A stretch of 62,428 nucleotides of DNA from Bacillota bacterium (GTDB lineage: Bacteria; Bacillota; Clostridia; Peptostreptococcales; Anaerovoracaceae). The notes under the pieces were generated by a model. It was given only the letters and a program-made list of their open reading frames with translations. It ran no database searches and was not told the origin of the DNA. The position numbers and the translations under genes are program-made. Of this stretch, positions 17,474 to 26,098 are shown piece by piece (the stretch's first letter is position 1; every line of letters begins with the position of its first letter). Location: contig JAFRKJ010000050.1 in assembly GCA_017431785.1 (NCBI GenBank), forward strand, positions 1-62,428, written 5' to 3'.

Positions 17474-17484
17474 TGTGGTATAAT
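17474..17484 (+). promoter_or_regulatory. Extended -10 promoter of pta
   Basis: TGTG-G-TATAAT, a perfect TRTGN-extended -10, about 50 bases before the pta start. Confidence 0.65.
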
Positions 17485-17536
17485 ACCTCTGCTTTGTTTA
17501 AGCTTATTCAGATTACAGAAAGGAATGTAAAGAAAA

Positions 17537-18514
17537 ATGTTTGAAAACCTTATTGAAATCCTTAAAGCCAATCCAAGGAAGATCGTATTTACAGAAGGTC
17601 CGGATGCAAGAATCCTCGAAGCTTCAGACAGACTGAAGAAGGGCGGATTCCTGACACCTGTTCTAATCGGTAATGTTGACGAAGTGAAGGCAGCTGCAGC
17701 AGAAGGCGGATTCGACATCGAAGGTCTCGAAATCATCGATCCGGCTACTTATCCTGAGATGGATGAGATGGTAGCCAAGATGGTTGAACTGAGAAAAGGC
17801 AAGATGGATGAGGAGCAGTGCAGAGCAGCCCTCGCGAAAGGAAACTACTTCGGAACAATGCTCGTTAAGATGGGATATGCAGACGCACTTCTGGGCGGAG
17901 CGACATACTCAACAGCAGATACCGTAAGACCGGCACTGCAGCTGATCAAGACAAAGCCGGGCAACAAGAGCGTATCTTCCGTGTTTATTATGGTAAGAGA
18001 GCACGAAGACGGCAGCGCTCCTGAAATCCTGGGAATGGGTGACTGCGCAATCAACATCAAGCCATCTGTAGAAGAAATCGCAGAGTGCGCTGTAGAGTCT
18101 GCGAGAACAGCTAAGATCTTCGGCGTTGATCCTAAGGTTGCAATGCTGTCCTACTCAACAAAGGGCTCCGGTGCAGGCGAAGATGTCGATAAGATGGTTG
18201 AGGCTACCAAGCTGGCACAGGAAGCAGCTCCTGAGCTGGATATCGACGGCGAGCTTCAGTTCGACGCAGCAGTTTCACCAGTCGTTGCAAAGACAAAGTG
18301 CAAGGATTCCAAGGTTGCAGGTCAGGCAAACGTATTCATCTTCCCTGATATCAACGCTGGAAACATCGGATACAAGATCGCACAGAGACTGGGCGGATTC
18401 GATGCTTATGGACCAGTACTTCAGGGTCTGAACGCACCGATCAACGACCTTTCAAGAGGATGCAATGCTGAGGAAGTTTACACAATGGCTATTATCACAG
18501 CAGCACTTGCATAA
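17537..18514 (+). CDS. pta: Phosphate acetyltransferase
   Basis: Pta converts acetyl-CoA and phosphate to acetyl phosphate, feeding ATP production from pyruvate fermentation. The 325-residue length is that of the short, single-domain enzyme. Visible motifs are KIVFTEGPDARILEA at the start, ADALLGGATYSTADTVRPAL near residue 115, VAMLSYSTKGSGAG near 204, and VFIFPDINAGNIGYKIAQRL near 268. AAAGGAA precedes the ATG by about ten bases. It has its own promoter and terminator; no acetate kinase gene is adjacent. Confidence 0.93.
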   Translation: MFENLIEILKANPRKIVFTEGPDARILEASDRLKKGGFLTPVLIGNVDEVKAAAAEGGFDIEGLEIIDPATYPEMDEMVAKMVELRKGKMDEEQCRAALAKGNYFGTMLVKMGYADALLGGATYSTADTVRPALQLIKTKPGNKSVSSVFIMVREHEDGSAPEILGMGDCAINIKPSVEEIAECAVESARTAKIFGVDPKVAMLSYSTKGSGAGEDVDKMVEATKLAQEAAPELDIDGELQFDAAVSPVVAKTKCKDSKVAGQANVFIFPDINAGNIGYKIAQRLGGFDAYGPVLQGLNAPINDLSRGCNAEEVYTMAIITAALA

Positions 18515-18536
18515 GGAAAACAAAACATTATATAAG

Positions 18537-18564
18537 AAAGCCCCGGATTAGTCCGGGGCTTTTT
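18537..18564. terminator. Bidirectional terminator between pta and the EamA gene
   Basis: AAAGCCCCGGA (18537-18547) and TCCGGGGCTTT (18552-18562) around TTAG, with T run. Confidence 0.9.
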
Positions 18565-18628
18565 GATGTATTTGATTATTGTGCGGATAATAATACTGTG
18601 TCACTTTCGCCCTGTCATTCCCGCTGTG

Positions 18629-19519
18629 TCACTCTCGTAGTTTCCGTTCCGGCAGATTGGTGATCAGAACAGCTGCAACGACGAGAGCGGAGCCGATCAG
18701 CATGATATGTGTCAGTACATCACCGACCAGAAAGTGGCCGAAGATGCACGCCAGAACAGGTTCCATGGTGTTGACCAGCGCCGCGTTGCCCGGACCGATC
18801 AGTCTGACGCCGATGGCGTAGAACAGGATGGCCATGAATACGCATACGACGGAGAGGAGAATCATCATGCCGATCTGATTCGGCTCCGTCGCGAAGAGGG
18901 GCTTACCGCTGATCAGACATCGGATGAAGTTCACAGCTGCGGCGGAAACCATGACGTAACCTGCCACAGCGAAACTGTCTACCTGTTTGATTGCCTTTGC
19001 AGAGAGTCCGAATATGTAAATGACGTATCCAATCGCCGATCCGAAGGCGAAGAGAATGCCCAGCAGATTAGCGTGCATATCCGGATCCCACACGATCAGG
19101 ACAAGACCGCCAAAGGACAGAATCACGGCCAGAATTTTCGCAAATCGCACAGGTTCCATCTTTGTGATCATCTCGATCGCCACGATCATAGCCGGAAACG
19201 TAAAGGAGATGATTGTAGCGAGGGATCCGGAAATGTAGTCGAAGGACACGTAAAGAGAAGTAGACATTCCGATGTATCCCGCACAGGTGACCATCATGGT
19301 GATAGCGCCGCGGCGTGAAAGCCGGAAGTCTACTTTTCGGATCAGAAGGTACGCCCACATGATGATGGCGGCGTACAGGAACTTGTTGAATAGCAGCGTT
19401 GCGGTTTCCACACCCATACCAAATGCGATGAACGAGAAAGAAGGTACAAGCCCATAGCATATAGAGGTGATCGTTACACATATCACGCCCACCAGTTTTG
19501 TATTCTTTGTCAAATTCAT
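18629..19519 (-). CDS. EamA/DMT-family transporter
   Basis: The 296-residue protein has about ten hydrophobic segments and two EamA halves of similar layout (TSICYGLVPSFSFIAF at the start, GNAALVNTMEPVLACIFGHFLVGD near residue 245, the typical end of the second half). Members export or import amino acids and other small metabolites. It lies 43 bases downstream of the acyl-CoA ligase gene on the same strand, so it should be under the same T-box control. Substrate is not known; the T-box suggests an aromatic compound, by inference. Confidence 0.8.
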   Translation of the reverse strand: MNLTKNTKLVGVICVTITSICYGLVPSFSFIAFGMGVETATLLFNKFLYAAIIMWAYLLIRKVDFRLSRRGAITMMVTCAGYIGMSTSLYVSFDYISGSLATIISFTFPAMIVAIEMITKMEPVRFAKILAVILSFGGLVLIVWDPDMHANLLGILFAFGSAIGYVIYIFGLSAKAIKQVDSFAVAGYVMVSAAAVNFIRCLISGKPLFATEPNQIGMMILLSVVCVFMAILFYAIGVRLIGPGNAALVNTMEPVLACIFGHFLVGDVLTHIMLIGSALVVAAVLITNLPERKLRE

Positions 19520-19562
19520 TCTAGTATTCTTCGTTCCTTATCATTCAGTCTTTTCATTATCA

Positions 19563-21206
19563 TTATTCAGTCTTTTCGATTTCTTTCGCTACGATGCCCT
19601 CTGCATTGTACATTTTGCGGAGGAGCGGTTTTTCAATTTTTCCGGTCGGGTTGCGCGGTACTTCAGCGAAGATGATCTTGCGCGGACGTTTATACCGAGG
19701 CAGAGCGACGCAGAAGTCTTCGATGGCTTCTTCGTATACATCGCGGCCTTCTTTCAGTTCGATGATTGCAGCTGCGATTTCACCAAGACGAGGATCCGGG
19801 AGTCCAATAACGGCAACATCCTTGATGTCATCATTGGTGCGCAGGAAGTCCTCAATCTGAACAGGGTAGATGTTCTCGCCGCCGGAGATGATGACATCTT
19901 TCTTTCTGTCAACCAGATAGATGAATCCGTCTTCGTCCATCTCGGCCATGTCTCCGGTGTAGAGCCAACCTTCATCATCCAGCACTTCTGCAGTAGCCTC
20001 AGGATCATTGTAATAACATTCCATGACACCAGGACCGGCTACTGCCAGTTCGCCGACAGCGCCCTGCGGCACATCATTTCTTTCGGAGTCGACGATACGG
20101 GTATGCCAGCCAAAACCGGCTTTTCCGATGGCGCCGACTTTGTGGATGTTTTCCACGCCGAGGTGAACACATCCTGGTCCGATGGACTCCGAAAGACCGT
20201 AATTTGTATCATAATCATGATGTGGAAAGATCTCTTTCCAGCGTTTAATCAGGCTTGGCGGTACAGGCTGTGCACCGATGTGCATGAGCCTCCACTGATC
20301 CAGTTCATACTGCGAGAGCTTGACTTCTCCGCTGTCGATAGCATCCAGAATGTCCTGCGCCCACGGAACCAGAAGCCATACGATAGTGCAGCGTTCCTCT
20401 GAAACAGCTTTGAGTATGAACTCAGGCTTGGTGCCTTTGAGTACGACGGCCTTACTTCCGGAGAAGAGACTGCCGAACCAGTGCATCTTAGCTCCTGTAT
20501 GATAGAACGGAGGGATGCAGAGGAATACGTCGCTCTTGGTCTGACCGTGATGATTCTGCTCACATCTTGCGGAATGTGTGAGTGATCTGTGTTTGTGAAG
20601 AATCGCTTTCGGGAATCCCGTCGTTCCTGAAGAGAAATAAATGGCGCCGTAATCGTTGTCCGTCAGATGAATATCAGGCTTTTTGTCAGAGCAGTACTCA
20701 ATGTATTCGTCATAGCTGTCTGCGAAGGAAGGGCAGTCATCTCCGACGTACAGAAGAGTGCGTACATGAGGAATGGAATCACAGATGCTCTCCATTCTTC
20801 CTACAAATTCGGATCCGAAGACCAGACCGGAACAGTCAGCTTTTTTCAGACAGTATTTGATTTCATCTGCTGTGTATCTGAAGTTAAGAGGAACAGCCAG
20901 GGCACCTGTCTTCAGCACACCGAAGTAGACAGGAAGCCACTCCAGACAGTTCATCATCAGAATGGCGATCTTATCGCCTTTTTTGACACCTCTGGTCAGG
21001 AGCAGGTTGGCAGTCTTGTTGGCTCTTTCGTCGAACTGCTTCCAGGTCATCTCTCTGCGGCCGGCCTCATGGGGATTGGATTCGATGAGCTCATAATCTT
21101 TCCAGGTGCGTCTGTCACGCTCCAGATTCTCCGGGTTCAACTCCACAAGACTAATGTCAAAGGGGAATTCTCTGGCGTTTCTTTCAAGCAAATCAGTAAT
21201 CGGCAT
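19563..21206 (-). CDS. AMP-forming acyl-CoA ligase (ANL superfamily)
   Basis: The 547-residue protein activates a carboxylic acid with ATP and joins it to CoA. Motifs are the P-loop YFSSGTTGFPKA near residue 190, NYGLSESIGPG near 330, YTGDMAEMDEDGFIYLVDRKKD near 418, and the catalytic Lys in RNPTGKIEKPLLRK near 520. The substrate pocket cannot be read with confidence; it is closer to medium/aryl ligases than to acetyl-CoA synthetase by length and motif context. It is the first gene after a T-box leader with a Tyr specifier, which is unusual for this family. A role in scavenging an aromatic acid under tyrosine shortage is inference. Confidence 0.85.
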   Translation of the reverse strand: MPITDLLERNAREFPFDISLVELNPENLERDRRTWKDYELIESNPHEAGRREMTWKQFDERANKTANLLLTRGVKKGDKIAILMMNCLEWLPVYFGVLKTGALAVPLNFRYTADEIKYCLKKADCSGLVFGSEFVGRMESICDSIPHVRTLLYVGDDCPSFADSYDEYIEYCSDKKPDIHLTDNDYGAIYFSSGTTGFPKAILHKHRSLTHSARCEQNHHGQTKSDVFLCIPPFYHTGAKMHWFGSLFSGSKAVVLKGTKPEFILKAVSEERCTIVWLLVPWAQDILDAIDSGEVKLSQYELDQWRLMHIGAQPVPPSLIKRWKEIFPHHDYDTNYGLSESIGPGCVHLGVENIHKVGAIGKAGFGWHTRIVDSERNDVPQGAVGELAVAGPGVMECYYNDPEATAEVLDDEGWLYTGDMAEMDEDGFIYLVDRKKDVIISGGENIYPVQIEDFLRTNDDIKDVAVIGLPDPRLGEIAAAIIELKEGRDVYEEAIEDFCVALPRYKRPRKIIFAEVPRNPTGKIEKPLLRKMYNAEGIVAKEIEKTE

Positions 21207-21231
21207 TTTGTTTCTTTCCTTTCTTCCTAAT

Positions 21232-21584
21232 ATAAAAGCCCTCTTTCCCTAAAGGGATAGAGGGCGAATCATCGCGGTACCACCTCTATTTCGCATACTG
21301 CTTCACAGCAGCAGCCTCACCAGGTACGGCAACTTCCGTCTTAGAGGAACACCTTCTGTTTCCTTTTAGCGGAGCCTTTGCTTATACCCTCGCGCTGTCA
21401 CGGGCGCTCCCGTCGTACCTTTGAAGCACGCAGCTCGCGGAATGTATTCGGTCTGATCTCACCTTTGCCTCGCACCACCCGGCATTTCTCTGGACGGATC
21501 CCTTCAGACTTACTTCTTCCCGGTCATAGCCTTTGCATATATTCGGTTGCCTTTGCAACAGTGGCTGTTGTTACTTTAACCACA
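21232..21584 (-). ncRNA. T-box riboswitch leader, tyrosine (UAC) specifier
   Basis: On the minus strand the T-box AGGTGGTACCGCG lies at 21285-21273, followed by the terminator GCCCTCT...AGAGGGC (21265-21238) and a T run. Stem I is visible further upstream: the S-turn sequence GAAGUA, a stem GUCUGA/UCAGAC, and the distal loop GGGUGGUGCGA between GCC and GGC. In the specifier loop CGAA-UAC-A, the lower stem CGGGA/UUCCG fixes the codon as UAC (21446-21444), by alignment with known T-box leaders from memory. The UGGU bulge fits a tRNA with A as discriminator, as tRNA-Tyr has. Uncharged tRNA would favour readthrough into the acyl-CoA ligase and EamA genes. Confidence 0.88.
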
Positions 21585-21590
21585 GAAAGT

Positions 21591-21618
21591 ATTATACCAC
21601 TGATTTCAGAAAGGTCAA
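21591..21618 (-). promoter_or_regulatory. Promoter of the T-box operon
   Basis: On the minus strand TTGACC (21618-21613) and TATAAT (21596-21591) are 16 bases apart, with GTGG just before the -10. Confidence 0.8.
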
Positions 21619-21716
21619 ATGGTTTTCGGATATGGTTCCATGGATTTTATTGCGTTAAAGCATGAATGGTGGTAGGATAATGGCAAAGGCAGGAGATGCC
21701 GAAATGTATCAACTAC

Positions 21717-21776
21717 AATCAATGCAACAATGAATGAAGCGATGGATGCAGCAATAAATGCACCAATGAATGCAAG
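21717..21776. repeat. Low-complexity AATGCA/AATGAATGCA run before the start of the next gene
   Basis: About 60 bases made of loose repeats of AATGCA and ATGAATG, ending at the ribosome site of the gene at 21788. A 21-codon frame starts at its second ATG, but it lacks a ribosome site. Confidence 0.5.
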
Positions 21777-21787
21777 GAGGGAAGAGA

Positions 21788-22333
21788 ATGCTTAAATATG
21801 CTTTTCTGATCAATGTTCCGGGACAGAATCCGGACACTTACTGTGGAGTTTATGAGAACAGCGAGAGCTATAACGTAATTGCCGGAACGGGCGATATGGA
21901 GATGGCGAAGGAATACGTCGGCAAGCTTGCGGCTGATGGGTTCACACTGCTGAACCTGTGCGGCGATTTCGATGATGAGATCACAGCACAGCTCTGCGAG
22001 ATTGCAGGTCCGGATGTCAAAATCAAACACGCGGACTATCTGCCGGAGCAGCTGGCTAAGGTAGAGGCGCTGCCGGAGTTCACGAAATACGGCGTTGTCG
22101 TCGTAATGAGAGGCGTGGAAGAACCTACAGAAGTAGTGATTGACAAACCGGAGCTTTATACAAAGGCAATCTTCGTCAAGGATCAGGAGCAGGCAAATGC
22201 AGCAGCCAAGCAGCTGGCTGACGAAGGCATGCACGACATTGAGCTGTGCAGCTGGTTCGACAAGGCGAAGACCGAACTGGTCATCGAAGCAGTCGGAGGA
22301 GCCGCACCGGTCGGAACCTGCGGAGATCTGTAA
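21788..22333 (+). CDS. Hypothetical protein with two similar halves (possibly DUF6506-like)
   Basis: The 181-residue protein appears to be two copies of one fold of about 85 residues: the first begins LKYAFLINVPGQNP with DMEMAKEYVGKLAADGFTLLNLCG, the second FTKYGVVVVMRGVEE with EQANAAAKQLADEGMHDIELCS. The second half ends with a short Gly/Ala-rich tail. From memory this resembles DUF6506, whose function is unknown. No signal or membrane segment is seen. The start is ATG 21788, with AAGGAGGG just upstream; an earlier in-frame ATG lies inside the AATGCA-rich run. Confidence 0.65.
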   Translation: MLKYAFLINVPGQNPDTYCGVYENSESYNVIAGTGDMEMAKEYVGKLAADGFTLLNLCGDFDDEITAQLCEIAGPDVKIKHADYLPEQLAKVEALPEFTKYGVVVVMRGVEEPTEVVIDKPELYTKAIFVKDQEQANAAAKQLADEGMHDIELCSWFDKAKTELVIEAVGGAAPVGTCGDL

Positions 22334-22387
22334 GACAGACAGGCAAAAGCGGGGCGGAAAAGGCAATGCAGCAAAGCAGCGCAGCAA

Positions 22388-23476
22388 TTAGGATTCTCTG
22401 ACCGTGAAGGTCATATCCGGCAGGCTGTCATCGACAGCGAAGCGGATAGAGAGATCCGGATAGCGGGCCGCGAAGTATTTGCGGTTGCAGGCGCCGTTGC
22501 CGATCATATTAGAAAAGGAAACGCCGTTGCCGGAAACCGTGATACGGCGTTTTTCTTTGCCGCTGCCGGGGTTCCCGTCAGCACTAGCAACTGCAGATTC
22601 CGCACCCACGGCAGGAAGCTGCAGTATCTGTGCCTCGATATCCTCCCGGGCGATTTCGCCTTCCACGAGCTGGCGGAAGGCAGGGTGGTAGGTGTGACCC
22701 CAGGTCTGGTCTGATTCTTCGCCGGATCCGCTGATCAAGTCGGTGGATTTCAGCCCTACACGTATGATGTTGATATGGGCGTCTGTCAGGATCCGGTACA
22801 TTTCCTTGGTGATCGCAACGGCTTCCTCTGTAGTGAGAGGATGGTAGAGGCCGGTTTTGTACATGTCGAACAATGCCGTGTCCCGCAGTACTATCGTAGG
22901 GTACAGACGGGCGATGGAAGGTCTCATTCTGACAGTTTCCCGTGAGGAATAGAGACATTTCTCCAGAGAATCGCCGGGCAGACCGATCATGAGCTGGATG
23001 CCCAGCTCAAAGTCGTATTCATGGATCAGTGAGCAGGCTTCATAGACATCAGCGGCAGTATGACCGCGGCCGGCAGCGGCTAATACGCTGTCATCGAAGC
23101 TCTGTACGCCCAGTTCGATGGTATCAGCGCTGTAATGGCGCAGGTTATCCAGTATCTTCTGATCAATATAATCAGGCCTTGTAGACATGTGAATCTTGTC
23201 TATGAGGCCTTTGCTTTTATACTCTGCCGCAACTTCAAGAAAGGCAGACTGCTCTTCTATCGGAAGACCTGTGAAACTGCCTCCGAAGAAGGCTACCTCA
23301 ATAGTTTCCAGTCCTCGGCCGGACAGGGTGGGAAGGTAGGTGTCTATGATATTGCGCACATCGGACGGGCGCACATCGGGCTGGCGGGCGGTGATCGCCT
23401 TCTGATTGCAGAAGACGCAGTCGTTGGGACAGCCGCGGTGGGGTATGAATACAGGAATGATAGCGTGTTTTTTCAT
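22388..23476 (-). CDS. Radical SAM protein (Elp3/HemN-like)
   Basis: The 362-residue protein has the [4Fe-4S]/SAM motif CPNDCVFC at residues 16-23 (C-x3-C-x2-C), VAFFGGSFTG near 62, and TIELGVQSFDDSVL near 120, all typical of the Elp3-like branch often annotated 'elongator complex protein 3/radical SAM'. It lacks the acetyltransferase half of true Elp3 but has a C-terminal segment of about 100 residues. The substrate is unknown, possibly tRNA. It lies 59 bases downstream of the gene at 23536-24345 on the same strand. Confidence 0.8.
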   Translation of the reverse strand: MKKHAIIPVFIPHRGCPNDCVFCNQKAITARQPDVRPSDVRNIIDTYLPTLSGRGLETIEVAFFGGSFTGLPIEEQSAFLEVAAEYKSKGLIDKIHMSTRPDYIDQKILDNLRHYSADTIELGVQSFDDSVLAAAGRGHTAADVYEACSLIHEYDFELGIQLMIGLPGDSLEKCLYSSRETVRMRPSIARLYPTIVLRDTALFDMYKTGLYHPLTTEEAVAITKEMYRILTDAHINIIRVGLKSTDLISGSGEESDQTWGHTYHPAFRQLVEGEIAREDIEAQILQLPAVGAESAVASADGNPGSGKEKRRITVSGNGVSFSNMIGNGACNRKYFAARYPDLSIRFAVDDSLPDMTFTVRES

Positions 23477-23535
23477 GATCGACTCCGTAAGGGGTTATCT
23501 GCATGCGGAATGGATTACACAGCAGTTAGAATGGA

Positions 23536-24345
23536 TCACTCGACGGACAGGATGCTGCCGATATCCTCCAGGGCGTAATCCTCAAACCAGACAGGCAGTA
23601 TATTGCGGCTTTTGATGAATTCCGTAATAGCAGCAAAGTCAGGATGGACACTGAGATCACCGTTGAAGACAATTGTCCTCTGGTCAGTCATCTCATCGTT
23701 GTTCACATAGATATGTCCGGCAGTACCGCCGATAAATCCCGTCTTAAAGCCTTTGAGCTTGATGCTGCCATTACTGATTTTGAGCACTTTGGCGCCATTG
23801 GCTTCCAGAGGTTTGGCGATAGCGTCATCAGAGACAATAAAAGAGTTATCGTCAACTGGCAGACACATACATCTGGTATACCCCTGGCGGACGCCGAGAA
23901 TCTTGATATCCCTGTGGTCACCTTCCTCGGGCAGTCTGTGCAGACTCTTGTGCCACATAATCATCGCATCTTTCAGTTCCGGATCTGTCTTTTCGACCAG
24001 GTGCACCACGTAATTTCTGGTGCAGACAGCATTGTAGATAATGTCCTGAGGATAAGCGACGGCCAGTTTCTCCACGTCACCGAAGAAGATACCCGCTTCA
24101 CTCCAGAGCCCAAGCTGGCACATGTAGATATCCGGGTGTGTGGCAATGCGGGGATCCACATGGACAGGGCGTGTTGGGTGAAGCTTGCCGTCTTCTGCCC
24201 GTGCAAGCCCCAGAGCGGCATTGATATCCGAGGTGTGTTCGTTGATGATTCCGTATTCCGTTACCGTATTCAATTCATATCCTTGCTGGGCGAGAAACCG
24301 AACCAGGGAACTGCCGGCGAGGCGTGATACATATACTTTCTTCAT
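23536..24345 (-). CDS. Conserved hypothetical protein, GME-fold-like (DUF6873 type)
   Basis: This 269-residue protein shows repeated beta-strand segments with HxD-like turns (HPDIYMCQLGLW, TRCMCLPVDDNSFIVSDDAIAKPLEANGAKV, FIGGTAGHIYVNNDE). From memory it fits DUF6873, described as having the fold of guanidino-group-modifying enzymes; no enzyme activity is known to me. The late GGTAGHIYVN segment would be the most conserved. The ATG at 24343-24345 has no ribosome site, and TATAAT lies exactly six bases before it, so the message appears leaderless. Confidence 0.6.
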   Translation of the reverse strand: MKKVYVSRLAGSSLVRFLAQQGYELNTVTEYGIINEHTSDINAALGLARAEDGKLHPTRPVHVDPRIATHPDIYMCQLGLWSEAGIFFGDVEKLAVAYPQDIIYNAVCTRNYVVHLVEKTDPELKDAMIMWHKSLHRLPEEGDHRDIKILGVRQGYTRCMCLPVDDNSFIVSDDAIAKPLEANGAKVLKISNGSIKLKGFKTGFIGGTAGHIYVNNDEMTDQRTIVFNGDLSVHPDFAAITEFIKSRNILPVWFEDYALEDIGSILSVE

Positions 24346-24351
24346 GGTTTT

Positions 24352-24357
24352 ATTATA
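24352..24357 (-). promoter_or_regulatory. -10 element of a leaderless gene (minus strand)
   Basis: TATAAT on the minus strand, six bases (AAAACC) before the ATG of the gene ending at 24345. Confidence 0.6.
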
Positions 24358-24383
24358 AAAGGAAGAGGTTGCCTTTGCAAATC

Positions 24384-24394
24384 TGTGCTATACT
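24384..24394 (+). promoter_or_regulatory. Extended -10 element of ung, leaderless layout
   Basis: TGTG-C-TATACT, with exactly six bases (GTACCC) before the ung ATG at 24401 and no ribosome site. Confidence 0.6.
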
Positions 24395-24400
24395 GTACCC

Positions 24401-25072
24401 ATGGTTGAAATAGGTAACAGCTGGGACGATGTTCTCAGAGGAGAATTCGAAAAAGAGTACTATCAGGAGCTCAGAGCCTTTCTGAAAGAGGAATATGCGG
24501 CGCACAGGGTTTATCCGCCGATGGACAGCATATTCCGGGCGCTGAAGGAAACACCCTACGATAAGGTCAAAGCCGTGATCATCGGACAGGATCCCTACCA
24601 TGAACCGGGTCAGGCGCAGGGCCTTTGTTTTTCTGTACCAAAAGGCATCAAACAGCCGCCTTCTCTTGTAAATATCTTTAAGGAGATGCGGGCGGATCTG
24701 GGCATCACGCCGCCGTCTCACGGCAATCTCGAAAGCTGGGCAAGAGAGGGGGTCCTTCTTCTCAATGCTGTTCTTACCGTGCGCGAGCATGAAGCCAACT
24801 CTCACAAAGGCAAAGGGTGGGAGCAGTTCACGGACAAGGTGATCAGCCTGCTCAACGAGAGGGAAGATCCTGTCGTATTCATTCTGTGGGGCGCCAATGC
24901 AAAGGCAAAAGCAGCCCTCGTGACCAACGACAGGCACTGTATCATCACCGGGGCTCATCCGAGTCCGCTTTCTGCCCACAACGGATTCTGGGGCGGAAGA
25001 TACTTCTCCAAAACCAATGAATTTCTGGAAGAGAAAGGTTATGAACCAATCAATTGGAGGATAGCTGAGTAA
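24401..25072 (+). CDS. ung: Uracil-DNA glycosylase
   Basis: Ung removes uracil from DNA in base excision repair. The 223-residue protein has the water-activating GQDPYHEPGQAQGLCFS near residue 62, LLLNAVLTVREHEANSHKG near 122 and HPSPLSAHNGFWGGRYFS near 187. All family 1 key residues appear present. No ribosome site precedes ATG 24401; the -10 lies six bases upstream. Its stop overlaps the start of the next gene by one base (TAATG), so a lysine-exporter-like gene is co-translated. Confidence 0.95.
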   Translation: MVEIGNSWDDVLRGEFEKEYYQELRAFLKEEYAAHRVYPPMDSIFRALKETPYDKVKAVIIGQDPYHEPGQAQGLCFSVPKGIKQPPSLVNIFKEMRADLGITPPSHGNLESWAREGVLLLNAVLTVREHEANSHKGKGWEQFTDKVISLLNEREDPVVFILWGANAKAKAALVTNDRHCIITGAHPSPLSAHNGFWGGRYFSKTNEFLEEKGYEPINWRIAE

Positions 25073-26067
25073 TGAAACTTCTCCTGCTCTACTGGAGCTT
25101 TCTCATAATCGGTTATATCCTGGCCTGGAGCGCAGCGAAAAAAGGCAAGTCTTTCTCATGGGTCGCAAAGGCGATGATGGGAACTGTGTACGGCCTTTGT
25201 TTTATCATGGGGCTTCGCATGGGTGCCAATGAGCAAGTTATTTCAAATCTGGGATCCATCGGTGTCATGGCCCTTGTGATTACATTATGCTGTATCCTTG
25301 GAAGTATGGGGGCGATTTTTCTGACCCGCAGGATGCTGCACATGGACCGGTACGGTGAGCTGATCGACGATGCAAAAACAGCCGGCGCGGACAAGAAGCA
25401 GCCTGCAGAGGAACATTCCGGGCAGGACAGCATGGATCTGAAAAACACCTTTATCATTCTGGGAATCGTCGCCGGCGGTATGCTGATTGGTGCACTTCTG
25501 ATTCTCAAAAGACTGCCGCAGATCCTGGGACAGTTCGATGTGGTGTCCAATTACACGTTGATTGTGCTCCTGTGTATCCTCATGTTCTTCGTCGGACTGG
25601 ATTTGGGCGGCTCGGGAACGGTCCTGGACAGCATCAGAAAAGCAGGTTTCAGAGTGCTGGCAATTCCGGTCGCAACCATGGTGGGAACCATGATCGCCGG
25701 TGTGGCAGCATGCCTTGTGATGGGATTCTCACTGCGGGAGGGTTCCGCCATCTGCATCGGCTACGGCTGGTACACCTATGCACCCATCGTCATCGCGAAT
25801 GCAGGACAGCAGTACATGATCGCCAGTGCAGTTTCCTTTATGCACAACGTCATAAGGGAAGTGACAGGAATCATCTTCATTCCAATGGCGGCGAAGAAAA
25901 TCGGATATCTGGAATCAACAGGACTTCCAGGCATCGCAGCGATGGACGTGTGTCTGCCGATCGTGGAGCGGTCCTGCGGTCCAAATACTGTTGTGTATGC
26001 CTTTGCAACAGGTCTTATCATGTGCGTCGTCACGTCTGTCGGCGTTCCTCTTATTATGGGTCTGTAA
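25072..26067 (+). CDS. LysO-like (DUF340) lysine exporter family protein
   Basis: The 331-residue protein has about nine to ten membrane segments in two blocks, split by a polar loop near residues 95-120 (DAKTAGADKKQPAEEHSGQ). The second block has the LysO hallmarks FFVGLDLGGSG near 170, GYGWYTYAPIVIANAG near 230 and ERSCGPNTVVYAFATG near 300. E. coli LysO exports L-lysine and the antimetabolite thialysine. It is fused here into one unit with ung by a one-base overlap, which looks incidental. Substrate not proven. Confidence 0.8.
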   Translation: MKLLLLYWSFLIIGYILAWSAAKKGKSFSWVAKAMMGTVYGLCFIMGLRMGANEQVISNLGSIGVMALVITLCCILGSMGAIFLTRRMLHMDRYGELIDDAKTAGADKKQPAEEHSGQDSMDLKNTFIILGIVAGGMLIGALLILKRLPQILGQFDVVSNYTLIVLLCILMFFVGLDLGGSGTVLDSIRKAGFRVLAIPVATMVGTMIAGVAACLVMGFSLREGSAICIGYGWYTYAPIVIANAGQQYMIASAVSFMHNVIREVTGIIFIPMAAKKIGYLESTGLPGIAAMDVCLPIVERSCGPNTVVYAFATGLIMCVVTSVGVPLIMGL

Positions 26068-26098
26068 GCCCGTCAAACAGTGAAAAGAGAAAAAAAGG

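Noticed and set aside
21730-21795. A 21-codon leader peptide before the gene at 21788
   Set aside because: No ribosome site, and the frame is made of the AATGCA repeats; chance is more likely.
23536-24345. Overlapping plus-strand frame of similar length at 23644-24327
   Set aside because: It is the antisense shadow of the minus-strand gene; its protein has no coherent family features.
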